Shown in pieces: positions 17,097 through 25,513 of a stretch of DNA of 46,344 nucleotides. How positions within the stretch are numbered: the stretch's first letter is position 1; each line of letters opens with the position of its first letter. The position numbers and the translations under genes are program-made. Origin of the DNA: Paraburkholderia podalyriae (GTDB lineage: Bacteria; Pseudomonadota; Gammaproteobacteria; Burkholderiales; Burkholderiaceae); contig NZ_VZQQ01000049.1 in NCBI RefSeq assembly GCF_014397785.1, positions 1 through 46,344 of the forward strand, given 5' to 3'. The notes beneath the pieces were generated by a model that saw only the letters and a list, made by a program, of their open reading frames with translations, was not told where the DNA came from and did no database searches.

Positions 17097-18677
17097 TTAG
17101 CTCTTGCGAATGTTCCAGAACACGTTGACCGGAGCCGGGACCACGCCGCTGACCACGCCCTTACGGATCACCGAATAGAAATCAAAGTCGCCCAACGGCG
17201 CCAGGATCCCGCTCTGATACGTTTCCAGTTGGATCGCCGTAGCGATCTTCTTTCGCTGCGCAGGATCGGTGCTGGCAAGGTATTCGTTCTTGAGCTGCTC
17301 GATCTTGTCGTCAGTCGCCCAGCCGAACCAGCCCTTCTCGCCATTGCCCGTCAGCGGCGTGAAGAACAACGGATTCATCGTGTCGCCGGGTGCCCAGCCG
17401 GTAATGAACAGGTTCCAGCCACCCTTGTCGGCCGCCGCCTTGCTAGTTCGGCGCGTCACAAGCGTCGACCAGTCCATTGCCTGAAGGTCGACACTGAACC
17501 CGGCCTGCTTCAACAGTTGCGCCATGACTGGCGGAAACTTATTCAGTACTGCGTAGTCCGACGGATACATCAGCACCACCGGCTTGCCGTCATAGCCTGC
17601 TTCCTTCAGCAGATTGCGGGCCGCCGCGAACTGGGGCTTGCCAGTGAAATAGGCGGTCTCGGTCGAGGCCAACGGCGAATCGCATGGGTAAATCGACGAA
17701 CACGTCCGGTACAGATCCTTGTTCACCAGTTGGGCGCGCATCAACGCTTCCTGGTTGATCGCCATGATTGCCGCCTGAGCAATCTTCGGGTTGTTGAACG
17801 GCGCCACGAGATGATTCAGGTGCAAGTCGAAGAGCCCGGCGGGCGTCGGCTTCACCAGCTCCAGTTTGGGATTGCTCCTGAACGCGGCGTACTGCTCGGC
17901 GGGCATCCATTCGATCATGTCCACTTCACCGTTTGCAATCGCATTGGCCTGCGTCTGCGCGTCCTTGAGCACGATCCATTCGACCCGGTCGACATAGACA
18001 TGCTTGCCGCCCGCGGTACCGGAAGCCGGTTCCGGTCGCGGCACATAGTTCGGGTTCTTGATGTACACGATCTTCGCGCCCGGGCGATACTCGTCCTGTT
18101 TGAAGATGTAGGGGCCCGAGCCAGTGTAGTCAGAGATCTGCTGGTCCGCGGGCGTATCGGCGACCCGCTTCGGCATGATGAACGCGGCGCTGCCCGACGG
18201 CTTGCCGAGCGCCTCCAGGACCATCGGGAAGGGTTGCTTGAAGGTCATGCGGAAAGTCTTGGCGTCGACCGCATCGAACGACTGCAAGGCCGTGAACATT
18301 CTCTGACCGAACACGTCGCGCTTGCCCCAGCGCGTGATCGACGCAATAACGTCAGCCGAGGTGACCGGCTTGCCGTCGCTGAACGCGAGCCCTTTGCGCA
18401 GCGTGAACGTCCAGGTCTTGCCGTCCGGCGAGGTCGTATACGTGTCCACCATCTCCGGTTGTACTACGCCCTTGGCATCCACGCCGAACAGTGTGTCGTA
18501 GATCATGTAGCCATGATCGCGCGTGATGAATGCCGTGGTCCAGATCGGATCGAGGATCTTCAGATCGGCTTGCGGCACGATCCGTAACACCTTGGATTCA
18601 TCCTGCGCACACACCATCGTCGCAGCGCTCGCAATCAGCGCCCCAGCCACGCATTGCGTAAACAGTCGCTTCAACAT
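17097..18677 (-). CDS. ABC transporter substrate-binding protein, peptide type (SBP family 5)
   Basis: A 526-residue periplasmic protein. The signal peptide MLKRLFTQCVAGALIASAATMVCA is probably cleaved before QDES. The mature protein has the family 5 features: VLRIVPQADLKILDPIWTT at the N-terminus, then …TYTTSPDGKTWTFTLRKGLAFSDGKPVTSADV… and …NPNYVPRP…. Members bind peptides, nickel complexes, glutathione or opines, so the ligand is unknown. It is first in the operon followed by DppB, DppC and DppDF. Its leader (GTGTCATTTCTTCC…GGAGTGAAGC) matches that of the MFS gene at 11310, and a decayed MarR copy precedes it. Confidence 0.88.
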   Translation of the reverse strand: MLKRLFTQCVAGALIASAATMVCAQDESKVLRIVPQADLKILDPIWTTAFITRDHGYMIYDTLFGVDAKGVVQPEMVDTYTTSPDGKTWTFTLRKGLAFSDGKPVTSADVIASITRWGKRDVFGQRMFTALQSFDAVDAKTFRMTFKQPFPMVLEALGKPSGSAAFIMPKRVADTPADQQISDYTGSGPYIFKQDEYRPGAKIVYIKNPNYVPRPEPASGTAGGKHVYVDRVEWIVLKDAQTQANAIANGEVDMIEWMPAEQYAAFRSNPKLELVKPTPAGLFDLHLNHLVAPFNNPKIAQAAIMAINQEALMRAQLVNKDLYRTCSSIYPCDSPLASTETAYFTGKPQFAAARNLLKEAGYDGKPVVLMYPSDYAVLNKFPPVMAQLLKQAGFSVDLQAMDWSTLVTRRTSKAAADKGGWNLFITGWAPGDTMNPLFFTPLTGNGEKGWFGWATDDKIEQLKNEYLASTDPAQRKKIATAIQLETYQSGILAPLGDFDFYSVIRKGVVSGVVPAPVNVFWNIRKS

Positions 18678-18749
18678 GCTTCACTCCAATAGGAAGAAAT
18701 GACACAAAATGAATTCGGGCCGTGCTTGCGTCGTTATTAGCGGCCGAGT

Positions 18750-18904
18750 TCACTCGCCCCCTCCTTCGACGTGTTCAGTAAGCGTGTTGAGACGGTGGTA
18801 CGGCGCGTCACATCGCTGTCCGGACGCCGCACTCCACGCCCACGCGTCGAGTGCATCCAGACGGAACTTCAGATGCTTCAATTTCGGATATGCGCCTGCA
18901 ACAG
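18750..18904 (-). pseudogene. MarR remnant 3, start codon lost and DNA-binding domain deleted
   Basis: CAGCCTGTTGCAGGCGCATATCC aligns to CAGCATGTCGAAGGCGCCGTATCC of the intact gene, so ATG has become CTG. YPKLKHLKFRLDALD then matches YPRLEHLNFRLDVLS, AASGQRCDA matches VASGLYEAECDV, and the frame jumps straight to LNTLTEHVEGGGE, matching INKLTEHVEEGGE. About 90 residues with the winged helix are gone. The nucleotide similarity continues a little past the stop. Confidence 0.75.
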
Positions 18905-19223
18905 GCTGATCTCCGATCCACCGTGCTACATTAATTGCAACTTGCAACAATTGAAATTCACACTCTAACAGGCACGAAGCGTGCCATCCTTCGGTAAATC
19001 CAGTACGTGGGGGCAACTCGGGCGATTGCCCCACCGGCAAGAGCGCGCTGCAGTGCGCGGGAGTTGTGCAAGTGCGCGCGAGGAAGGTGCATCACGGAGA
19101 ACAAGCTCGTCGTCGCACCGATTCCGGGCGCGAGAGCGGCATTACTCATCGTTACCGGGTTTTTGGACGCCATTTAAAGTACGGTTTTTGCAGATATTTT
19201 CCACACTCGAAAGGAACGGTTCG
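18905..19223. promoter_or_regulatory. Control region 3, between the ABC operon and the divergent asparaginase
   Basis: It contains AATTGCAACTTGCAACAATT at 18933-18952 (outer arms AATTG/CAATT; inner TTGCAA repeated), then GGCACGAAGCGTGCCATCC. A 70-base stretch follows that is collinear with control region 1, and GCGCGCGAGGAAGGTGCATCACGG plus GCACCGATTCCGGGCGC shared with control region 2. It separates the minus-strand ABC operon from the plus-strand asparaginase and could serve both. Confidence 0.6.
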
Positions 19224-20231
19224 ATGAACTATCCGAGGATCGCAGTCGGGGCATTAGGCGGCACCATATGCATGACCGCCGACAACGCCGACGCTGGCGC
19301 GTTGCCACGTCTTTCCGCGCAACAACTGGTGACTGCGGTCCCCGGTCTGGCTGATATCGCGCAGATTCACGCCAAGACGCTTTTGCAATTACCCAGCCCT
19401 TCGCTGACCCTTGCGCATGTGCTGGACAGTCTGGCGTGGGCAGAGCGCACGGTGGCTGCCGGCGCCGCCGGGATCGTGCTGACCCAAGGGACCGACACGC
19501 TTGAGGAAACTGCCTTCCTGCTCGATCTTCTGTGGACGCATCCTCAGCCGCTGGTGGTCACAGGCGCGATGCGCACGCCGCTGGCCGCAGGCGCGGACGG
19601 GCCCGCCAATCTTCTTGCCGCGGTGGCCTGCGCCGCGCACGGCGCCAGTCGCGGGCGCGGTGTAGCCGTAGTCATGAACAACACGATCCATGAGGCGCGC
19701 TGGGTGCGCAAAGCGAACTCGATGTCCGTCGAAACCTTCGAGTCGCCGGTCGTGGGGCCAGCCGGCATGGTGCTTGAAGATATGCCGCAGTATTTCCGTC
19801 CACCGTCAACGCGTTATTCCCCGCGCTTCGCAAAGCCCGACCTGTCGGTTCGAGTGGCACTCGTCGAGACATGTCTGGGCGAGACGGGTCAGATGCTCGA
19901 CGCGGTCGTCCACGCGGGGTATCACGGGATCGTCATCGCGGCCTACGGTGCAGGCCATGTTTCGGATGACGAAGCACAGCGCATCGAGGCGCTGGCGCCG
20001 CAGCTGCCGATCGTCATCTCCAGCCGCACGGGATCGGGATCGACGGCCGTGCGCACCTATGGATTTTCCGGCTCGGAAATCGACCTGGCCCGCCGTGGCG
20101 CTTTGTTTTCAGGGTGGCTCGGGCCACGCAAGGCGCGCCTGCTTCTCTGGCTGCTGCTCGCCACGGGCGCGCCGCGCAACGTATGCGCCACTGCGTTCGA
20201 ATTCTGGAAGCGCGTCGACAATGCCGACTAG
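19224..20231 (+). CDS. Asparaginase-family amidohydrolase
   Basis: A 335-residue cytoplasmic protein; the ATG at 19224 follows AAAGGAA. The catalytic set of type I/II asparaginases is present: Thr14 in LGGTI, Thr90-Asp91 in TQGTDTLEETA and Lys163 in RWVRKANS. The C-terminal domain is the usual second lobe (…YHGIVIAAYGAGHVSDDEAQ…). Enzymes of this family release ammonia from asparagine or related amides. It is divergent from the peptide ABC operon and shares control region 3, which supports a joint role. A Gln-containing TQG instead of the common HGT variant is within family variation. Confidence 0.85.
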   Translation: MNYPRIAVGALGGTICMTADNADAGALPRLSAQQLVTAVPGLADIAQIHAKTLLQLPSPSLTLAHVLDSLAWAERTVAAGAAGIVLTQGTDTLEETAFLLDLLWTHPQPLVVTGAMRTPLAAGADGPANLLAAVACAAHGASRGRGVAVVMNNTIHEARWVRKANSMSVETFESPVVGPAGMVLEDMPQYFRPPSTRYSPRFAKPDLSVRVALVETCLGETGQMLDAVVHAGYHGIVIAAYGAGHVSDDEAQRIEALAPQLPIVISSRTGSGSTAVRTYGFSGSEIDLARRGALFSGWLGPRKARLLLWLLLATGAPRNVCATAFEFWKRVDNAD

Positions 20232-20311
20232 ACGCCCGGCACAATGTTCATTGCCAGCCGGCTCGAGCAACGCGTTCCGGGTTGCGGTGCAAATCGCAGG
20301 CGAGCGAGAAA

Positions 20312-20505
20312 TCACCGGCTTTCTCGCGATTTCAGCCCGCTCCCGGCCCCCTTCCCGAGAAAGCCTTCGAGAAACTCGATGACCGCCGTCACCTTCGCCG
20401 TCAGATTGAGCCGCTCGGGATACACGGCATAGATATCTGCCGGCGGCAACGACCAATCGGGCAACAACTGCTTGAGGCGGCCAGACGGCGTTGTCACGTT
20501 ACTGT
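20312..20505 (-). pseudogene. C-terminal fragment of a LysR-type regulator
   Basis: The frame reads SGRLKQLLPDWSLPPADIY followed by AVYPERLNLTAKVTAVIEFLEGFLG, the standard end of a LysR effector domain. Everything upstream is replaced by an IS6 fragment at about 20510-20540. It is not functional. Confidence 0.75.
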
Positions 20506-20540
20506 CCCCGTGACGAGATATCGGCACGGACAGTCGTGTC

Positions 20541-20713
20541 TCAGAACACGGTGGACGGAGCTTGGGCAATGCCAGTGAAGAGACGCCAAGCTTCAAATCG
20601 CGCGGCGAGCTGTTTGCGATAGAGCGAGGCGCTCAGCAGATGACGCTTGAGCGCGAAGTGCTGGCGGATCGGATTGTGTTCTAGAGACAGGATGTAAGGC
20701 TCTACAGGAGGAC
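20541..20713 (-). pseudogene. C-terminal fragment of an IS6-family transposase
   Basis: The minus strand reads NPIRQHFALKRHLLSASLY and RKQLAARFEAWRLFTGIA, ending at TGA at 20541-20543. This is the typical end of IS6-type transposases of this group. The upstream part is missing. It faces another IS6 fragment on the opposite strand, so at least two insertion or inversion events met here. Confidence 0.7.
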
Positions 20714-20879
20714 ACCGAAATTAGGGCATTTCAACCAAGAGTGCCGACCATCTCTTATGATCATGGAACTGGCGCCCGGCACTTATCGCCTCAGAGCTAC
20801 GGCGTGGGCGGCGGCATAATGCCGATCATCGGATGGCGCCAATACGCCGATCTCGCTTCGGCTCCATCACGGCGATCAT

Positions 20880-21070
20880 TGACACCCTCAAACCGTTTTC
20901 CGGCCTCCATCATCAGCTGCGCAGCACGCTGGAATTTCCGGTTTCAGTGAAGTCTGCGCGACATTGAAGATTGGTAGTTTGAGCGCGGCGTGATCGTCAA
21001 CTATGAAACGGTTCGGCGCTGGTGCGACAAATTCGGGCGGCCTTTCCCCATCGCGTCCAGGCTTCGCGCC
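20880..21070 (+). pseudogene. N-terminal fragment of an IS6-family transposase with stop codons
   Basis: In one frame it reads NRFPASIISCAARWNFRFQ, stop, SLRDIEDW, stop, FERGVIVNYETVRRWCDKFG. This matches the N-terminal region of IS6 transposases (compare the copy at 36011). Two in-frame stops and loss of the catalytic core make it a dead relic. It ends just before the stop of the M81 gene. Confidence 0.75.
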
Positions 21071-21109
21071 GCACGCCCGGCGCCACGCGGCAGACCACCC
21101 GATGAGGTT

Positions 21110-22633
21110 TCAACTTGCAGCCTTGTAAAGCGCCCCGACAACGCCCTCATGCAACGGCCACAGCGTCGACCTCAGATGGTCGCGCGGGAACGAGGCGATA
21201 TTCGCGGTACTTAGCCCCACGCTATCCACCGTGATGATTTGCTGCACGAGCCCTTGAAATCCAGCCCGGAAGTGATTTGCGCCTTTCAGGGCTATGATCT
21301 TTCTCCTACCTGCATCAATGCCGTGCAACGCAAATGGCTCCATGTCGTATATCTGCTCAGCGCGCGACGTGACAATGATGTCCACACCATTGATGACCAG
21401 GCGGCACATGGCACCCAGGTCGAAGCGGACGCCTTCGAACATCGAGCCTGGGCGGTTGACGAAACGGCCATCGGTAATCGCCTTCACATAAGCCTCCGCT
21501 TCGATCGGCGCTCCCTGGAATCTGCCTAGCTTTCCTCCCAGCGAAACGCGCAGTGTCCCGCCAACGCCAACGGCGATCGCTTGCCGGACGACCTCTGCAT
21601 CATTGATCGAAGCAAAACAGACCGTGTCGGGTGCCGGCGCCGCATCGAGCAAGGCGCGCAACAGATAGGTGCCATCGCCTGGCGTGCCTCCGCCGGGGTT
21701 ATCGGCATACTCGTTGATCACGACAGGACCAGCGCTTGCCGCGAGGGCGTGCGCTACGCCCTCTTCCGGCGACGGGAATTGCGGACGAAAATCTTCGCGA
21801 TGATCCCAGATCCATTGGGCGACCTGTTCTGCGCAGCGCACCGCCAGCGCCGGGTCCCCGTTGGTCGTGCAAATCACCGCCGGGCACGGCGATGCGATAT
21901 CCGCATAGGGAAAGCCATGAAACCATGAGCAATCGATCACGCCTGGCAGCGCTTCGAGCTGCGCACACAGTGCGTTGACTCTGGCCGGCACGAAGCCCTC
22001 GTTAGTGGCGACGATATAAGGCAGCATCGGCAACGTACAGACATGCGTGGCCGGCTTCACTTCGCCCTTAATCATCTTGACCATGAGGTCGACGCATTCG
22101 ACACCACGGTCATAAAAATCGGTGTGCGGATACAGAATGCAGGGCAGCGAAATATCGACGGCACGCTGCATTTGCTCGGTCATGTTGCCGTGAAGGTCGT
22201 AGGCTACCGCGATCGGTACATGCGGGCCGACCAAGGCGCGCACGGCAGCGGCCAAATCGCCCTCGATGTCCTCGATGCCATCGGCGACTCCCGCGCCATG
22301 CAAGGCAAGCAACACGCCATCAACCGGTAACGCTTGCTCGATGCCTGCGAGAATCGCCTGCTTCATGTGAGCGTAAGCGTTGGCTTCGATAGTACCCGAC
22401 GGCGTGGCCTGCCCGAGGAACGTATGAATCAGGCCTGCGCCGTGCTTTTGGGCGCCTTCGATATAGCCGCCGACTTGATGATTGGAACCGGCAAAAATGC
22501 CTGGGATTTCGTCGCCATAGTATTGCTCGAACGACGTCAAGGGCGTCTGGCCCGCGACCTCTGCGGCGTAGGTATTGGTTTCGTGGATGATGCCACCCAT
22601 GGCGAAACGCATCGGTTTGTCGGTCGTCGACAT
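21110..22633 (-). CDS. M81-family metallopeptidase (MlrC / microcystinase C type)
   Basis: A 507-residue protein; the ATG at 22633 with GGAGAAG just upstream is chosen over a longer open frame that runs into the MFS gene. The N-terminal DUF1485 domain begins with IIHETNT at residues 17-21. Expected zinc ligands lie in AYDLHGN (Asp146, His148) and PHTDFYDRG (His170). The C-terminal MlrC domain has the Gly-rich DNPGGGTPGDGT and …SINDAEVV…. In the microcystin pathway MlrC cleaves the tetrapeptide or Adda-containing product, but most members are of unknown substrate. It is third in a dsdA-MFS-M81 operon, 35 bases after the transporter. Confidence 0.88.
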   Translation of the reverse strand: MSTTDKPMRFAMGGIIHETNTYAAEVAGQTPLTSFEQYYGDEIPGIFAGSNHQVGGYIEGAQKHGAGLIHTFLGQATPSGTIEANAYAHMKQAILAGIEQALPVDGVLLALHGAGVADGIEDIEGDLAAAVRALVGPHVPIAVAYDLHGNMTEQMQRAVDISLPCILYPHTDFYDRGVECVDLMVKMIKGEVKPATHVCTLPMLPYIVATNEGFVPARVNALCAQLEALPGVIDCSWFHGFPYADIASPCPAVICTTNGDPALAVRCAEQVAQWIWDHREDFRPQFPSPEEGVAHALAASAGPVVINEYADNPGGGTPGDGTYLLRALLDAAPAPDTVCFASINDAEVVRQAIAVGVGGTLRVSLGGKLGRFQGAPIEAEAYVKAITDGRFVNRPGSMFEGVRFDLGAMCRLVINGVDIIVTSRAEQIYDMEPFALHGIDAGRRKIIALKGANHFRAGFQGLVQQIITVDSVGLSTANIASFPRDHLRSTLWPLHEGVVGALYKAAS

Positions 22634-22668
22634 AATCTTCTCCGGGATATGTTTTGGGGAGCGCGCAC

Positions 22669-23991
22669 TCAGCGACTGACCAACTTGCGATCGAAGCTCA
22701 GCGCCATCAATGCCCCGAACGTCAAGCAGCCGGCGACGATATAGATGGCCGGGTCGGTCGTGTGGAATTCGTCCTTGACCCAGCCGATCAGGTAGGGGCT
22801 CACGAATCCGCCGATATTGATGGCGGAGTTGATCACGCCGATGCTGGCCGCCGCAGCGGCGCCGCCCAGAAAGGCCGTCGGCACCGACCACATGATCGGC
22901 GAATAGCTGATGATGCCGGCCGCGGCGACTGACATGGTGATCACCGTAAGCACCACGCTGTGGCTTGTCCTGACACTGGCCGTGAGGCCTGCGGCGCCCA
23001 GCAGCAACACGATGGCCAAATGCCAGCGGCGCTCGCGCATGCGATCGGAGCTGCGCCCGAAGGTCACCATAGCGACCACGGCTACCAGGTAGGGAATAGC
23101 GCTGAGAAAACCGACCGTAGTGCTCGTGGTCACGCCCGATGCCTTGATGAGCGTGGGGAGATAAAAGCCCAGGACATAGAGGCCCATCATCGCCGGGAAA
23201 CCTGTCAGGATAATTTTCCAGATGCGTCCGTCGGTGAAAACTTTGAGCAGCGGCATGTGCTCGCGCGTTTTCTCGTCCTTCCCGAGTTCATGGACGATCA
23301 ACTGCTTTTCCTGCGGACTGAGCCAACGCGCTGAGCTGACCGAATTGTCGAGAATGAGCAGCGCGCCGATGGCCAAAGGAATCGTCGGCAGTGCCTCGAG
23401 ACCAAACATCCATTGCCATCCCGAGTGGCCAGCGACATGATGAAACGTATCCATTAGCCAACCGGAAAGCGGATTTCCAATCAAGCCGGCAATCGGAATG
23501 CCCGCCTGAAAGCAAGCCGTCATCTTGGCGCGGCGATGGTTGGGAAACCAATAAGTCAGGTACAGAATCACGCTGGGGTAAAAACCGGCCTCGGCCACGC
23601 CCAACAGCAGACGGACGGTATAGAACTGCCACTGGGTGGTCACGAAAGCCATCAGTCCCGAAAGCAGGCCCCAGGTGATCATGATCCGCGCGATCCAGAG
23701 TTTCGCGCCAATACGATGCATGAGCAGATTGCTCGGCACTTCGAAAATCAGATACCCAAGGAAAAAGAGCCCTGCGCCAAGACCGTAGGCCGTCTCGCTG
23801 AACCGTAGATCAGTCAGCATATTCATCTTGGCAATGCCGATATTGATGCGATCCAGAAAGGCGACCACATAGCACAACATCAGGAAGGGAATGAACCTGA
23901 GCGCGACCTTGCGGTAAGTCGCCTCCTGAAAGGAGCTCGTGTGGACGGGCTCGTCGACAATAGTCGACCTGTCGATTGAGGTTTCAATCAT
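22669..23991 (-). CDS. MFS transporter, anion:cation symporter (ACS) family
   Basis: A 440-residue membrane protein with 12 predicted helices and the ACS signature FLDRINIGIAKMNM in helix 1, then …GLGAGLFFLGYLIFEVPSN… and the conserved GVAEAGFYPSVILYLTYWFP around helix 4. Members import organic anions such as tartrate, phthalate or sugar acids. The start at 23991 follows AGGAAA. It lies between dsdA and the M81 gene on the same strand, so it probably imports the compound those enzymes degrade. Confidence 0.85.
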   Translation of the reverse strand: MIETSIDRSTIVDEPVHTSSFQEATYRKVALRFIPFLMLCYVVAFLDRINIGIAKMNMLTDLRFSETAYGLGAGLFFLGYLIFEVPSNLLMHRIGAKLWIARIMITWGLLSGLMAFVTTQWQFYTVRLLLGVAEAGFYPSVILYLTYWFPNHRRAKMTACFQAGIPIAGLIGNPLSGWLMDTFHHVAGHSGWQWMFGLEALPTIPLAIGALLILDNSVSSARWLSPQEKQLIVHELGKDEKTREHMPLLKVFTDGRIWKIILTGFPAMMGLYVLGFYLPTLIKASGVTTSTTVGFLSAIPYLVAVVAMVTFGRSSDRMRERRWHLAIVLLLGAAGLTASVRTSHSVVLTVITMSVAAAGIISYSPIMWSVPTAFLGGAAAAASIGVINSAINIGGFVSPYLIGWVKDEFHTTDPAIYIVAGCLTFGALMALSFDRKLVSR

Positions 23992-24074
23992 GGAACTGAG
24001 TTTCCTTGGCAGTGCATCTCGGGCTAACGCTGGATGCTGTTATGGACGGTTGGCGGCGATGCCCTGCAGGGGTC

Positions 24075-25412
24075 TCAGGCGAGTTCATCCTGCGCCGCAA
24101 GCACCTGGCCTCTCGCTTGAAATTGCTCGTGCTCTTCGCGCGGCACCAGCGAACCGCCTGTTGTCCAGACGATATGAGTGGCACTAGCCATGTGACGCTC
24201 CAGCCCGTGCTGGCGAAGATAGGCTTGGCCTTGGTCGCTGCGCGTCAGCCATCCCGGTCCGTCGAATCCGGCGGCGGCCGATGGCTCGAGCAACACGCCT
24301 TCGGTTTGCGCCACGCGATGGAGATGGACATACAGTTGCGCGTCCGTGACGGTAAACACGCCCGAGAGCTGAGAGCGCATCAGCGAACTCACCAGATGCG
24401 ACGCCTGGCCGACGGCGAGGCCATCGGCTTCGGTGCGATTGTCCAGACCAATGTCATAGACCGACGTGGGCCCGGACTCGCCCGCCGCCAATTGCACCAA
24501 CATGCACGGCGACGCCACGGGTTCGGCGAAAAAGCAGTGTACGTGTTCAAAAAAAAGTGCTTTGAGGCCGAAGGTGATGCCGCCGGGCGCGCCACCGACA
24601 CCGCACGGAATGTAGACAAACAAAGGATGCGTAGCATCTACGGGACGATTCAATGCCGCCAGTTGGCTCGCCAGCCGCCTCGCGGCGACTGCATAGCCCA
24701 GGAACAGCATCAGGGAATTCTCGTCGTCGACGAAATAGCCTTTGGGGTCAGCGAGCGATTGCGCTCGCCCGGCCGCCACCGCTTGCGCGTAGTCGCCCGT
24801 GTGCTCGACGACCTGAACGCCACAATTTCTCAAACGATCCTTCTTCCAGCTCTTGGCCTCCGTCGACATATGCACCACCGATCGAAATCCCAAGGCGGCA
24901 GCCATGACGCCGATGCTCATGCCCAGATTGCCGGTGCTGCCGACGCTCACGGTGTATTGAGCAAACAACTCACGGGCTGCGGCGCCCGCGAGTGCTCGCC
25001 GGTCGCCATCATGGGCGAGCACGCTGTATTCGAGCGCCAGCTTTTCCGCGAACGCCAGTATTTCGTGAAAGCCTCCACGCGCTTTGACCGACCCGGCGAT
25101 GGGCAGGGCATGATCGCTTTTGATAAACCATGCAGCGTCAGGCTCAGTAGCGTTTCCCATCACCTGCTGGAGTCGTTCGACACGCATCAGCGGCGATTCG
25201 ATCAGGCCCGCGCTACTTTGCAATTCGGGAAAGAGATGCGCCATCAGGCCCGCGCAACGTTCTAAGCGGGCATCTGCCTCGTCGATATCGGCGGCACCCG
25301 GTGGACCTTCAGGCAACGCATTTCCTAATGCGGCATTGAGCCACAGTAAAGGAGAACGGTTCTGTAGTTTGGCTAATAGATCGGGGGCAACTGCATGAAC
25401 GGTGGGAATCAC
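24075..25412 (-). CDS. dsdA: D-serine ammonia-lyase
   Basis: A 445-residue fold-type II PLP enzyme converting D-serine to pyruvate and ammonia. The PLP lysine is Lys110 in IAGSVKARGG. VGSTGNLGMSIG (from residue 157) and the phosphate loop PCGVGGAPGG (269-278) are as in DsdA. Length equals the family norm. The start is a GTG at 25412 with no strong ribosome site; an internal ATG is far downstream, so GTG is likely. It is divergent from a LysR gene with a symmetric box between them and first of an operon with an MFS transporter and an M81 peptidase, instead of the usual DsdX. Confidence 0.9.
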   Translation of the reverse strand: MIPTVHAVAPDLLAKLQNRSPLLWLNAALGNALPEGPPGAADIDEADARLERCAGLMAHLFPELQSSAGLIESPLMRVERLQQVMGNATEPDAAWFIKSDHALPIAGSVKARGGFHEILAFAEKLALEYSVLAHDGDRRALAGAAARELFAQYTVSVGSTGNLGMSIGVMAAALGFRSVVHMSTEAKSWKKDRLRNCGVQVVEHTGDYAQAVAAGRAQSLADPKGYFVDDENSLMLFLGYAVAARRLASQLAALNRPVDATHPLFVYIPCGVGGAPGGITFGLKALFFEHVHCFFAEPVASPCMLVQLAAGESGPTSVYDIGLDNRTEADGLAVGQASHLVSSLMRSQLSGVFTVTDAQLYVHLHRVAQTEGVLLEPSAAAGFDGPGWLTRSDQGQAYLRQHGLERHMASATHIVWTTGGSLVPREEHEQFQARGQVLAAQDELA

Positions 25413-25475
25413 GCCGGGTACCTATGCTTGTTTTAGATGCGGCGAATATAGGGCATGGGCGCCGGCCAAAAAAGC

Positions 25476-25509
25476 TATAATTTCTATTCGATGCATTAGT
25501 CTGGCTAAT
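25476..25509 (+). promoter_or_regulatory. LysR box and -10 element in the dsdA-lysR intergenic region
   Basis: ATTAGTCTGGCTAAT at 25495-25509 is a perfect 5-5-5 inverted repeat of the T-N11-A type bound by LysR regulators. TATAAT at 25476-25481 lies 33 bases before the lysR start. The box overlaps the region right before lysR, fitting autorepression plus activation of dsdA. Confidence 0.6.
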
Positions 25510-25513
25510 ACAT

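Noticed and set aside
15756..18587. Two long plus-strand frames (15756-17033, 17046-18587)
   Set aside because: Both mirror the permease and binding-protein genes and show no protein family features.
18958..19173. Minus-strand 71-codon ORF in control region 3
   Set aside because: It has no ribosome site or family, lies in a region conserved as control DNA, and the matching stretch in region 2 is not open in that frame.
21110..22891. Longer start for the M81 protein
   Set aside because: The first 86 residues would overlap the MFS gene and are Arg-rich; the ATG at 22633 has a good ribosome site and matches the family start.
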